Of a stretch of 64,000 nucleotides of DNA, positions 27,315-33,168 are shown one piece after another (positions within the stretch are counted from its first letter, which is position 1; each line of letters starts with the position of its first letter). The notes under the pieces are model-generated. The model saw only the letters and a list, made by a program, of their open reading frames with translations. It searched no databases and was not told the origin of the DNA. The stretch is from Limisphaerales bacterium (GTDB taxonomy: Bacteria > Verrucomicrobiota > Verrucomicrobiia > Limisphaerales > SXTU01), in the NCBI GenBank assembly GCA_009773355.1, contig WRPG01000014.1, positions 1-64,000 on the forward strand, given 5' to 3'. A program made the position numbers and the translations under genes.

Positions 27315-27385
27315 GCGGCGAGCATAAACCGGCGGGAGCAGGGCGGAAGCCTTTTTTCCAACCCGGGTGAAAGGGAGCGGGAAAG

Positions 27386-27431
27386 TGGTGCACCCGCCAG
27401 GAGTTGAACCTGGAACCTGCTGATCCGTAGT
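27386..27431. repeat. attL: displaced 3' half of tRNA-Arg
   Basis: 46 bases identical to 36482-36527, from the CCA end of tRNA-Arg to its anticodon loop. Beyond 27431 the sequence no longer follows the tRNA, so this is a fragment left by integration and not a functional gene. Confidence 0.93.
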
Positions 27432-27512
27432 TGGCTAAGAAGGAAACTTCACCAGCGGTCGGGAGGGGTCAAAACCTTGCTAATTAAGGACAAAACGAGT
27501 GCTTGCAGCTCG

Positions 27513-28718
27513 TCACGAAACTTCACGGGCAGGCGTTCGCCTGGTATTCTGGAAGGTATGCCACGCCGGTTTGCCTTTTACGGGTAGGAAGCTTATTTCT
27601 GAGCCTCCGCGCCAGTTGGGTGGGACCGCTCCATAGGTCGAGGCAATGATGGCGGCTCCGGTGCGGTCCCCGATTTCAGCGGCAATCTGTCCGTCGCTGA
27701 TCCCTTGGGACCGTCGCACGGTCACAAAGAAGGCTCTGAGGCCGTGCGCCGTCCTTTTTGCCTGGCAGACGACGGGACTAATCCTTCGGAGGGCATGGCT
27801 GAGGGCGCAATCGTCCACGGGCTGGGTCGGGTCGTCGGGGGACGGAAAATACCAGGGAGAGGACGGAAAGCGGCTCCTGCGCCAAGCGGCGAGCGCGGTG
27901 AGGCATTTCTGTAAGGCTGGATGAATCATCGCGAACGGGTTCACCCCGCCTTTGGACCGGCGCAGCCAAAGCCACTCCTTTTCGACGAAGCCGGGTTCCT
28001 TGGGTTTGGCATTCCATTGGAGCCTGAGCGCCTCGGACGTTCGCGTTCCCGTCATTGCTTGGAGGAGGAGTTGCCAGCCGAGCACTTCGGACTTGGGCGA
28101 CTCGAAAAGCGTCGCGGCCAGCGTGTGCAGCTCGTCGCCGGATGCCGGCGCGAATTCCCGGCAGTGTCTCGCCTTGGAAGCCTGGTAGAAGCGTGGCCGG
28201 CTGCTCGACAGTGGGTTGTGCGGTGCCAGGCCCTGCAGCACGCCAAAGTGAAGCGCGGTCGAGAGCGTCGAAAGCTCCATGTCAATGGACCTGCCGCCGT
28301 CCGTGCCGCGCGGCATTTCCTTCCGGCGATGTGAGGCGTAAGCCTGGCACGTCGCTGGGGTTATTTCCGCCGGCGTTTTGGGTCCCCACCAGGCGGAGAG
28401 CTTCTCGACGTGCTTTTTTGTGTCGTAAGGAATCTCTCCTCGATGCTCGCCGCTGCGTTTGGGTCCCCCGGCCGAAAGCCAGGCATCGAGAATTGCTCTT
28501 ACAAGGACAATTGGCTTGTGGGTGTAGGGGTCTTCGGCCAGGCCAAACCTGGAGCGCCCCTGGAGCGTTCGCTTCGCGGCGAGTTCCTCCTTCGCGATCT
28601 TGATGGACCGTGCCAGCAGCACGCGGAAGGTTCGCCTGCCGTGGATGGTGGGCCGTTCGTAAAGGTGGCCCGTCCTGGAATCGCGGTAGATGCCTTCGGC
28701 AACGCGCGTGTAGCTCAT
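27513..28718 (-). CDS. int: tyrosine recombinase / integrase
   Basis: 401 residues. It catalyses site-specific integration at the tRNA-Arg att site. An N-terminal arm-binding/SAM-like region (about 95-170) is followed by the catalytic domain: R226 in MTGTRTSEAL, K256 in RRSKGG, H325-x-x-R328 in TAHGLRAFF and the nucleophile Y362 in ASTYGAV. The usual second His/Trp before the tyrosine appears to be an aspartate (EIGDRTG). Start ATG at 28718 overlaps the stop of the upstream DUF2726 gene (ATGA), so the two are coupled. It points toward attL, 80 bases away. Confidence 0.93.
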   Translation of the reverse strand: MSYTRVAEGIYRDSRTGHLYERPTIHGRRTFRVLLARSIKIAKEELAAKRTLQGRSRFGLAEDPYTHKPIVLVRAILDAWLSAGGPKRSGEHRGEIPYDTKKHVEKLSAWWGPKTPAEITPATCQAYASHRRKEMPRGTDGGRSIDMELSTLSTALHFGVLQGLAPHNPLSSSRPRFYQASKARHCREFAPASGDELHTLAATLFESPKSEVLGWQLLLQAMTGTRTSEALRLQWNAKPKEPGFVEKEWLWLRRSKGGVNPFAMIHPALQKCLTALAAWRRSRFPSSPWYFPSPDDPTQPVDDCALSHALRRISPVVCQAKRTAHGLRAFFVTVRRSQGISDGQIAAEIGDRTGAAIIASTYGAVPPNWRGGSEISFLPVKGKPAWHTFQNTRRTPAREVS

Positions 28719-29278
28719 GCTGCAATGCCCAGTTCTTGGAGGATGATGCGGCGTGTTTCTGGCTGCGAGTAGGACGGCTGGCACTCGATGTGCAAGATGC
28801 GCAAACCGGCTTCGGTGAAAGCTTGGTCAATGAGCTGGTCGCGTTTCCGCCTGTCTGCCCGGTCGTGGCTGCGGTCGTCGAGTTCAACGATTCCGGCGAC
28901 TTCTAGCGAGGCTGAATGACACAGGACGAAGTCCACATGCTTCTGAGCAATTGCATTCCAAGCCTTGGCCCCGTTGGACGAGTAGCGGTGTTCAATCGGA
29001 TTGATGAGGTCCGTAACACGCATCTTCGGAAAAACGACCAGCTCGGGATAAACGGCATGTGCCAGCGCGGCGTAAAAATTTAGTTCCGCCTTGGTCAAAA
29101 CTCCTCCGGTGCGCTTGTATCGAGGGGCATCTTCCTGATTGGCCGATTCTGCTGTTCTTGGTTCTAGGTCTGAACGTCGGACGCCAAGTTTCTTGAGAAC
29201 TAGAAACATGACTCCGATGCCTAGTCCTAGGACGACGACGATCAGGAAGGGCCCCAAGATAAACCACAGTGAGTTCAT
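28715..29278 (-). CDS. membrane-anchored DUF2726 protein
   Basis: 187 residues: one N-terminal membrane helix (about 5-29) and a cytoplasmic DUF2726 domain (about 58-180). The domain has a PD-(D/E)xK nuclease-like core, with D116 in QKHVDFVLC and E132-x-D134 in GIVELDDRSH. The family is widespread but its biochemical role is not established. In this prophage it is co-expressed with the integrase. A membrane-tethered nuclease-like protein on the lysogeny side could serve in superinfection exclusion or DNA processing; this is inference. Confidence 0.85.
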   Translation of the reverse strand: MNSLWFILGPFLIVVVLGLGIGVMFLVLKKLGVRRSDLEPRTAESANQEDAPRYKRTGGVLTKAELNFYAALAHAVYPELVVFPKMRVTDLINPIEHRYSSNGAKAWNAIAQKHVDFVLCHSASLEVAGIVELDDRSHDRADRRKRDQLIDQAFTEAGLRILHIECQPSYSQPETRRIILQELGIAA

Positions 29279-29306
29279 TTGAAGTTAACGAAAATGACGT
29301 TGCCAG

Positions 29307-29513
29307 TTAAGCGGCACGTCGAGCCTTGGGGGGTTCAGTAACACTCGAATGTTTGCTGAGGAGCTTCGCTTCGAGTGCCGGCAAACCTTCTTCAATGGCC
29401 TTCCGAGCGATTTGGGAAAGCGTCCTGTCGTCTGCTTTCGCTAATCGCTCAAGGCGTTCCCTCGTTTCTGTGTCCAACCGCACCCCCAGCGTTTCGGACT
29501 TCAGGGTCTTCAT
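29307..29513 (-). CDS. ribbon-helix-helix regulator
   Basis: 68 residues; ETLGVRLDTETRERLERLAKADDRTLSQIARKAIEEGL is a clear RHH (CopG/Arc) DNA-binding motif: a beta strand, then two helices. Such proteins bind operators as dimers. It is transcribed leftward from the divergent region and precedes the DUF2726-integrase pair, so it is a likely lysogeny or integrase regulator. ATG at 29513 gives the canonical RHH N-terminus. Confidence 0.85.
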   Translation of the reverse strand: MKTLKSETLGVRLDTETRERLERLAKADDRTLSQIARKAIEEGLPALEAKLLSKHSSVTEPPKARRAA

Positions 29514-29584
29514 GGCTGGACTTTCATGGAAAACCGGCGTGCAAGCAAAAATAATTCTTGCAACGATGTTCAACATTGATAACA
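29514..29584. promoter_or_regulatory. divergent control region of the prophage
   Basis: AT-rich region between the leftward RHH-DUF2726-int unit and the rightward replication/virion genes. It holds two inverted repeats that could be operators: TGCAAG-N11-CTTGCA at 29540-29562 and CATTG-ATAA-CAATG at 29574-29587. The RHH protein next to it is the obvious candidate ligand. No unambiguous -35/-10 pair was found. Confidence 0.55.
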
Positions 29585-29896
29585 ATGCAAATCATGCAAA
29601 CCGAATCGCCCTACATGACGCGGACTGAGGCGGCTGCCTGGTTGCGTTGTTCGGTGGAGACGGTGGACCGGGAAATCACCCGGCGAGGCTGGAAGACTTT
29701 CCTGCACAACCGGCGCGTTTTGGTCAGGCGCTCGGACGTGGAGGCATCGGTAAAACCGCAAAACAAGAGACTGAAAAATGAGCACGAAAACCAAGCGCAA
29801 GCGCAAATCTCGGCAGACTCGCGGCGCGGTCAAGAAGCTGGGGGTCTTCCTCCAGGGCGGCCGTTCGTTCACCGTGCGGCTGTTCACCAAAACTAA
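29585..29896 (+). CDS. excisionase-like helix-turn-helix protein
   Basis: About 103 residues (starts at 29585 or 29594 are equally possible). The part MTRTEAAAWLRCSVETVDREITRRGW...VRRSDVEASV is a winged-helix/MerR-type DNA-binding domain of the excisionase family: a TREAAxxLxVSxxTVxRxI helix pair, then the wing. The C-terminal 40 residues overlap the next gene in another frame and have non-coding-like codon use, so the functional part is probably the first 65 residues. First gene of the rightward unit; it may control excision or replication genes. Confidence 0.7.
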   Translation: MQIMQTESPYMTRTEAAAWLRCSVETVDREITRRGWKTFLHNRRVLVRRSDVEASVKPQNKRLKNEHENQAQAQISADSRRGQEAGGLPPGRPFVHRAAVHQN

Positions 29897-30053
29897 GCGC
29901 GGGCCCGAATTGCAGTTCCGCGAGAAATGGTCCCGCAGTCCCTCCGTTTTGTCCCTCGCTGAAGCTGTTGGCATCGCCGAGCGGCTCCAGTTCGGTCTGC
30001 TGCCTCTCGGCTCGGAAACCTCTGACCTTCACCAGAATGGCCGCAACCCATGA
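29778..30053 (+). CDS. small basic phage protein
   Basis: 91 residues, strongly basic N-terminus (MSTKTKRKRKSRQTRG), then a beta-rich segment (GVFLQGGRSFTVRLFTKT) and a helix (LSLAEAVGIAERLQF). Third codon positions are GC-rich in this frame while the overlapping frame is not, which supports it as a real gene despite a 119-base overlap with the HTH gene. Possibly nucleic-acid-binding; no family recognised. Confidence 0.6.
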   Translation: MSTKTKRKRKSRQTRGAVKKLGVFLQGGRSFTVRLFTKTKRGPELQFREKWSRSPSVLSLAEAVGIAERLQFGLLPLGSETSDLHQNGRNP

Positions 30054-30059
30054 CCTGCG

Positions 30060-30362
30060 ATGAAATCCAAATTTGTGGCCGAGCAATTCGACTTCCCCTT
30101 CATGGGCTGCGTGACGGTGGAGCGTTCCTCAACGGCAGCGGAGAGGTTTGGGCAATACGCGCGTGGGGAATTGAGCGAGTCGGGCATCAGCCGACACGTG
30201 AGCAGTTGGAATCCGCCGCTGCGGTCGCGGCTCACGAAGCCGAAGGACTGGGTGCGGTTGGCGGGCCTTGCGCTCTTGTGGAAGCGGACGCCACGCGGCA
30301 CGCCGCAAAAGTTGCGGCTGGTCAGTGTGAGAATCGGGAAGGCGGTGCTTCGTGACTCCTGA
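30060..30362 (+). CDS. small phage protein of unknown function
   Basis: 100 residues, basic, with a mixed alpha/beta look (MKSKFVAEQFDFPFMGCVTV ... TPQKLRLVSVRIGKAVL). The frame starting at 30050 over the same DNA has poorer codon use; GC-rich third positions favour 30060-30362. No membrane segment or known motif. It overlaps the following gene by 11 bases. Confidence 0.55.
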   Translation: MKSKFVAEQFDFPFMGCVTVERSSTAAERFGQYARGELSESGISRHVSSWNPPLRSRLTKPKDWVRLAGLALLWKRTPRGTPQKLRLVSVRIGKAVLRDS

Positions 30363-30567
30363 ACAAGCGCAAGTGTTGGACTGGATGATTCATTTTACGA
30401 CTCACTGTCAGTGCAATGGCATGGCTGGAATGTTTGCAGCCGACGAGGTTCTGAGGCTTGGGAAGCCAGTCGAGGAACTAAACCTTAAGGAGTTCTCCGA
30501 GGCCATCGAGCGTGGATACGAAATCTATCGCCAGAAGTGGAACCAACTCAATGGAGGCGCGCCGTGA
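30352..30567 (+). CDS. small phage protein of unknown function
   Basis: 71 residues from GTG at 30352, soluble and helical, with the segment MIHFTTHCQCNGMAGMFAADEVL, which places two cysteines two apart. No family recognised. It is packed between overlapping genes (11 bases upstream, GTGA junction downstream), as expected for a compact phage operon. Confidence 0.6.
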   Translation: MTPEQAQVLDWMIHFTTHCQCNGMAGMFAADEVLRLGKPVEELNLKEFSEAIERGYEIYRQKWNQLNGGAP

Positions 30568-30809
30568 CGAGCGGTGAATTCTACTGGTTCACCAACGGCT
30601 TTGCTCTAGGCATGGCGTTTTTGGGCTTGCTAGTGCACTTCGGTTTTCGTCGGCACCGTGCGCGCATCGAGGCTGCCGCCAGGCCAACCGCGCCAGCGGC
30701 AGTCCCCCCGTCCGGGGAGAGGACAGAAGCAGCGGCTACCGGCGGAGGGAAGGAAACCGGTGCCCGACGCAACCAGCGGCTTCCAGGGCGCGAGGAAAGC
30801 CCTTCCTAG
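30564..30809 (+). CDS. small single-span membrane protein
   Basis: 81 residues from GTG at 30564, which overlaps the previous stop (GTGA). One membrane helix near the N-terminus (about 8-26, FTNGFALGMAFLGLLVHFGF) is followed by a basic stretch (RRHRARIEAAARP) and a Gly/Pro/Glu-rich tail. Small membrane proteins of this kind occur as minor coat (pVII/pIX) or accessory proteins in filamentous phages, but position upstream of the replication gene differs from Ff, so the role is open. Confidence 0.6.
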   Translation: MTSGEFYWFTNGFALGMAFLGLLVHFGFRRHRARIEAAARPTAPAAVPPSGERTEAAATGGGKETGARRNQRLPGREESPS

Positions 30810-30900
30810 AAGCAGTCTTTAATTTCCCCTCGTAGGGGCAAAACCGGCGCGGACGCCCGACCGCAACCGGACAAACAAGGGCCAGAAAGAACAAACCGAA

Positions 30901-31236
30901 ATGAAAACCAGTGAACTGACTCCCGCACTGCTCAAGGGTGAACTGCTCGCCGTTGGCGAGCTGCTCGAATGGCAGGACGCGAAGGAGTTCCCAGCGAAGG
31001 ACAAGCATCGGAATGAAATCCCCGGCAAGTTCAACGTGCGGAGCGTCGCCAAGGTGCTGCTCGGAACCGAAACCGTGGAAGTCGGAGACTTCCTCAAGGT
31101 CAAGCGGGCCACCGAAGCTCCTGCCCGGCCCGAATGGGCCAAGCCCCGCGCCCGCGTTGTCCTCAAGCTCAAGGGACTCAGCCGGACGGCCTACGGTGTC
31201 CGAGCCGACGGCGAAATCATGCCTCTCGAAGCATGA
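30901..31236 (+). CDS. candidate phage ssDNA-binding protein (pV-like position)
   Basis: 111 residues, no membrane segment, rich in Lys/Glu and beta-prone segments (SVAKVLLGTETVEVGDFLKVKRA; ARVVLKLKGLSRTAYGVRADG). Size, charge pattern and placement immediately before the replication initiator match the ssDNA-binding gene V analogue of inoviruses, which coats the viral strand and switches replication to export. I see no decisive motif, so the assignment is by size and context. A strong hairpin follows the stop codon. Confidence 0.5.
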   Translation: MKTSELTPALLKGELLAVGELLEWQDAKEFPAKDKHRNEIPGKFNVRSVAKVLLGTETVEVGDFLKVKRATEAPARPEWAKPRARVVLKLKGLSRTAYGVRADGEIMPLEA

Positions 31237-31242
31237 TTCTCA

Positions 31243-31314
31243 GGGAACCGGGGACGGCGCGGGAGGACGCGAAGCGGCCCCCGCGCCGGACCCCGGTTCC
31301 CTTCCTTGTCTTTT
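31243..31314 (+). terminator. long GC-rich stem-loop before rep (terminator/attenuator or origin structure)
   Basis: Left arm 31243-31263 and right arm 31280-31301 pair almost perfectly (11 bp, a small 1x2 internal loop, then 9 bp). A 16-base loop is itself GC-rich. The right arm is followed by CTTCCTTGTCTTTTT, so it can act as a rho-independent terminator that lowers rep transcription. Filamentous phage origins and packaging signals are also long hairpins, so a dual role is possible. Confidence 0.7.
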
Positions 31315-31334
31315 TGTATCAACTCAACCGAATC

Positions 31335-31505
31335 ATGAGAAAAACGCCCACTCGCATAGGAGTGAAAGAAGCGAGACGGATTCGCTTCCTGCTCAAACTT
31401 TTCGCCCTGTTTTACGTGACGGAAGCTGCCTGCAAGGAAGTGTCACGCGCCGCAGCTATCTTGCAAAAAAAGCGGAGACGCTCTTCCAAAACCTCGACCA
31501 CATGA
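31335..31505 (+). CDS. upstream reading frame joined to rep (possible Rep N-terminus)
   Basis: 56-codon frame starting ATG at 31335: a basic start (MRKTPTRIGVKEARRIRF), a helix and a lysine/arginine-rich end. Its TGA (31503-31505) overlaps the rep ATG (ATGA). Ten codons before the stop it contains the heptamer A-AAA-AAG in the right phase for a -1 shift into the rep frame. A shifted product would read ...AAILQKKAETLFQNLDHMIARNS, one continuous amphipathic segment running into Rep. It may be a real small protein, the Rep N-terminus by frameshifting, or evidence of a one-base sequencing gap in the A tract. Confidence 0.5.
   Translation: MRKTPTRIGVKEARRIRFLLKLFALFYVTEAACKEVSRAAAILQKKRRRSSKTSTT
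31466..31472 (+). other. A-AAA-AAG slippery heptamer (candidate -1 frameshift site)
   Basis: The heptamer lies in a seven-A run (31465-31471) followed by G, with zero-frame codons CAA AAA AAG. This is the sequence used for -1 frameshifting in E. coli dnaX. A shift here moves from the 31335 frame into the replication-protein frame, which is open from this point to 32323. An AAGGAAG stretch lies about 25 bases upstream, farther than the stimulatory Shine-Dalgarno in dnaX. Confidence 0.5.
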
Positions 31506-32323
31506 TTGCCCGGAACAGCATTCAAAGAGTCGGGTTTGTGACGCTGACCTTCGCGGAGAATCTGACCGACTACAAAGAGGCCCAACGCCGGCTGAACTCC
31601 TTTGCGACGCACGTCCTTCGGAACCTCTGCACCGAGTGGATCACGGCCGTTGAGCGACAGGCACGCGGCGCGATTCACTACCATCTGTGCGCCGTATTCA
31701 CCGAAGACATCCGGACGGGCTTCAACTTTGAGGCGTGCTGGGCGGCAGCCAACGAACGCCAGACGAATGGGCAGACCGTGGCTTTTCGTTCCTTCCAACG
31801 GGCCTACTTCCAAAGCGCCAATGCGGCTCTGAGGCGCGTTTGGGACACCATCCGGGCCAAGGCACCCCTCTACGGCTTCGGACGCTGTGAGACCCTGCCC
31901 GTGCGCAGCAACACGCAAGCCGTCGCCCGTTACGTCGGCGCGTATGTGGGCAAGGAAGCGGCCAAGCGAGACGTGCGCGACAAGGGCATGAGGTCAGTGC
32001 GCTACTCGCTCGAAGAACGCAAGGCGTCGGCACGGTTCTCCTGGGTGGACGGCGCGGGCAAGAACTGGCGGCTGGGCTGCTCCGTCTTTGCGTCGTTCGT
32101 TGGCAGCGGGGAATTCCGTGAAGTGCTGGGCGACCGTTGGGCTTGGTCGTGGCGTGAAGTCATCGGCGAATTCGGCCGGCATTTTGAACGCGCCTGCGAG
32201 TTGTTGCCGGCATACCTCGAACGCTCCAGTGGCGGATTTCTCGAACACGATCTGCAATCCGCCTGCCTGCTTGCCCTACGGCTGAAGATGGAAGGAAAGG
32301 AAAAAGATGTATCGAACCCCTAA
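31502..32323 (+). CDS. rep: HUH-type rolling-circle replication initiator
   Basis: 273 residues from ATG 31502. It should nick the phage plus-strand origin and start rolling-circle replication. The three HUH-endonuclease motifs are visible: motif 1 FVTLTF at 12-17, motif 2 H59-Y-H61 (GAIHYHLCA), and motif 3 with two tyrosines Y144 and Y148 and K151 (ARYVGAYVGKE), the nucleophile region. The C-terminal 100 residues are Trp/Arg-rich. Translation may begin at 31502 by coupling to the upstream frame, or the protein may be longer through the slippery site. It ends overlapping the next small gene. Confidence 0.88.
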   Translation: MIARNSIQRVGFVTLTFAENLTDYKEAQRRLNSFATHVLRNLCTEWITAVERQARGAIHYHLCAVFTEDIRTGFNFEACWAAANERQTNGQTVAFRSFQRAYFQSANAALRRVWDTIRAKAPLYGFGRCETLPVRSNTQAVARYVGAYVGKEAAKRDVRDKGMRSVRYSLEERKASARFSWVDGAGKNWRLGCSVFASFVGSGEFREVLGDRWAWSWREVIGEFGRHFERACELLPAYLERSSGGFLEHDLQSACLLALRLKMEGKEKDVSNP

Positions 32324-32507
32324 ATTCAAAGAGGCACGGCAAGCCTGTCGTTGGCACGCGTGCTGGTGGCAATTCTTCGCGCATGGCGGACGGCCCAACC
32401 TTTCGGCCAGGCAGAACGCTGGATTCGCGAAGCTGCACCTGCAATGGGCCAAGGACGAACGCGACACCAAAAATCGAGAGGAGGCAGAATGCAGACTGCA
32501 CCAATGA
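32307..32507 (+). CDS. small phage protein
   Basis: 66 residues, basic and rich in Trp/His/Cys (ACRWHACWWQFFAHGGRP). It has a good Shine-Dalgarno (AAGGAAAGGA, ending about 7 bases before the ATG) inside the end of rep. No family recognised. It overlaps rep by 17 bases and the next gene by 19 bases, consistent with a packed phage operon. Confidence 0.55.
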   Translation: MYRTPKFKEARQACRWHACWWQFFAHGGRPNLSARQNAGFAKLHLQWAKDERDTKNREEAECRLHQ

Positions 32508-32728
32508 TGATTGTGGAGACGGAAGTTGGCTTCGCAGAAATGACGCGTCGCTTCGTTGCGATGCCTGTTCGCCTGGCGGCTACTTTCGACGGAGTTACAC
32601 CGGAGGCCGTTTATGGCCGCATCAATCGGGGAAGACAGCCCTGGGCGAGCGTCTGGGGTGAGATTTGGGTTCTAAGGCCAAATTGTTATCTACTGGCTAA
32701 CTCCCGCGCGACTGGAAATCACCGATAA
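32489..32728 (+). CDS. small phage protein, possible DNA-binding regulator
   Basis: 79 residues, start ATG at 32489 preceded by a perfect AGGAGG with 5-base spacing, which decides the start inside the previous gene. The segment VRLAATFDGVTPEAVYGRINRGR looks like a helix-turn-helix of the phage regulator type (helix - VTPEAVYGRI - RGR), but this is weak. It may control the switch to virion gene expression because it is the last gene before the coat protein. Confidence 0.55.
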   Translation: MQTAPMMIVETEVGFAEMTRRFVAMPVRLAATFDGVTPEAVYGRINRGRQPWASVWGEIWVLRPNCYLLANSRATGNHR

Positions 32729-32800
32729 TTGGCGCGTTCGCACCGGCAACTTCCGGCCAACACGGCGCGGGGTCGAGCGAAGCAAGAGAAAGGCAACACA

Positions 32801-33082
32801 GTGAAGTTCCTCGAAAACATCAAGTCGGGCTTCGCCGCCACCGTGGAAGGCGCGAAGCGTTTGGGGCAGTCGTTGGTCAGCGGCGGCAAGCGCGTCGTCG
32901 CGGTCCTGACGGGCCTCGCGGTCGGCGCGCAGGTCGCGACGGCGCAGACCGCCGCCACGCTGCCGGACGTCAGCGCGACGATGGACACCGTGAAGGGCCT
33001 CGCCTACACGGCCATCACCATCGCCGTCGCCATTGTCGGCGTGAAGATGGGCATTCGGTTCGTGAAGTGGGTCCGCGGCTAA
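32801..33082 (+). CDS. major coat protein (pVIII-like)
   Basis: 93-residue precursor from GTG 32801. Residues 1-30 are amphipathic and basic, 31-48 form a signal helix (RVVAVLTGLAVGAQVATA) with an AxA signal-peptidase site at 46-48. The mature chain of about 45 residues has the filamentous phage plan: a short acidic/polar N-terminus (LPDVSATMD), one membrane helix (LAYTAITIAVAIVGV) and a basic C-terminus (KMGIRFVKWVRG) that would face the DNA. The n-region is longer than in Ff pVIII. It is followed by a strong terminator, as in Ff phages after gene VIII. Confidence 0.88.
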   Translation: MKFLENIKSGFAATVEGAKRLGQSLVSGGKRVVAVLTGLAVGAQVATAQTAATLPDVSATMDTVKGLAYTAITIAVAIVGVKMGIRFVKWVRG

Positions 33083-33103
33083 GGCGCACCGCTGGCGTTC
33101 ATC

Positions 33104-33136
33104 GGGCCGGGCGTGCGAACCACGTCCGGCCCTTTT
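33104..33136 (+). terminator. rho-independent terminator after the major coat gene
   Basis: 12-bp stem (GGGCCGGGCGTG pairing with CACGTCCGGCCC, one G-U pair), loop CGAAC, then TTTT. It sits 21 bases downstream of the coat gene. In Ff phages the central terminator has the same place and keeps coat mRNA abundant. Confidence 0.85.
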
Positions 33137-33168
33137 CCTTCCATGTCCCTTCTGCTCGAACAATTGCT

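Noticed and set aside
27386-27431. A second tRNA-Arg gene
   Set aside because: Only the 3' half (46 bases) is present; it is the attL fragment left by prophage integration.
29574-29587. CATTG-ATAA-CAATG as a Shine-Dalgarno/start region or phage origin
   Set aside because: Too short to be a replication origin and there is no conserved nick motif; I list it only as a possible operator.
30050-30355. An open frame with an ATGA junction to the previous phage gene
   Set aside because: The overlapping frame 30060-30362 has GC-rich third codon positions and a more natural amino acid composition; the ATGA match alone was not enough.
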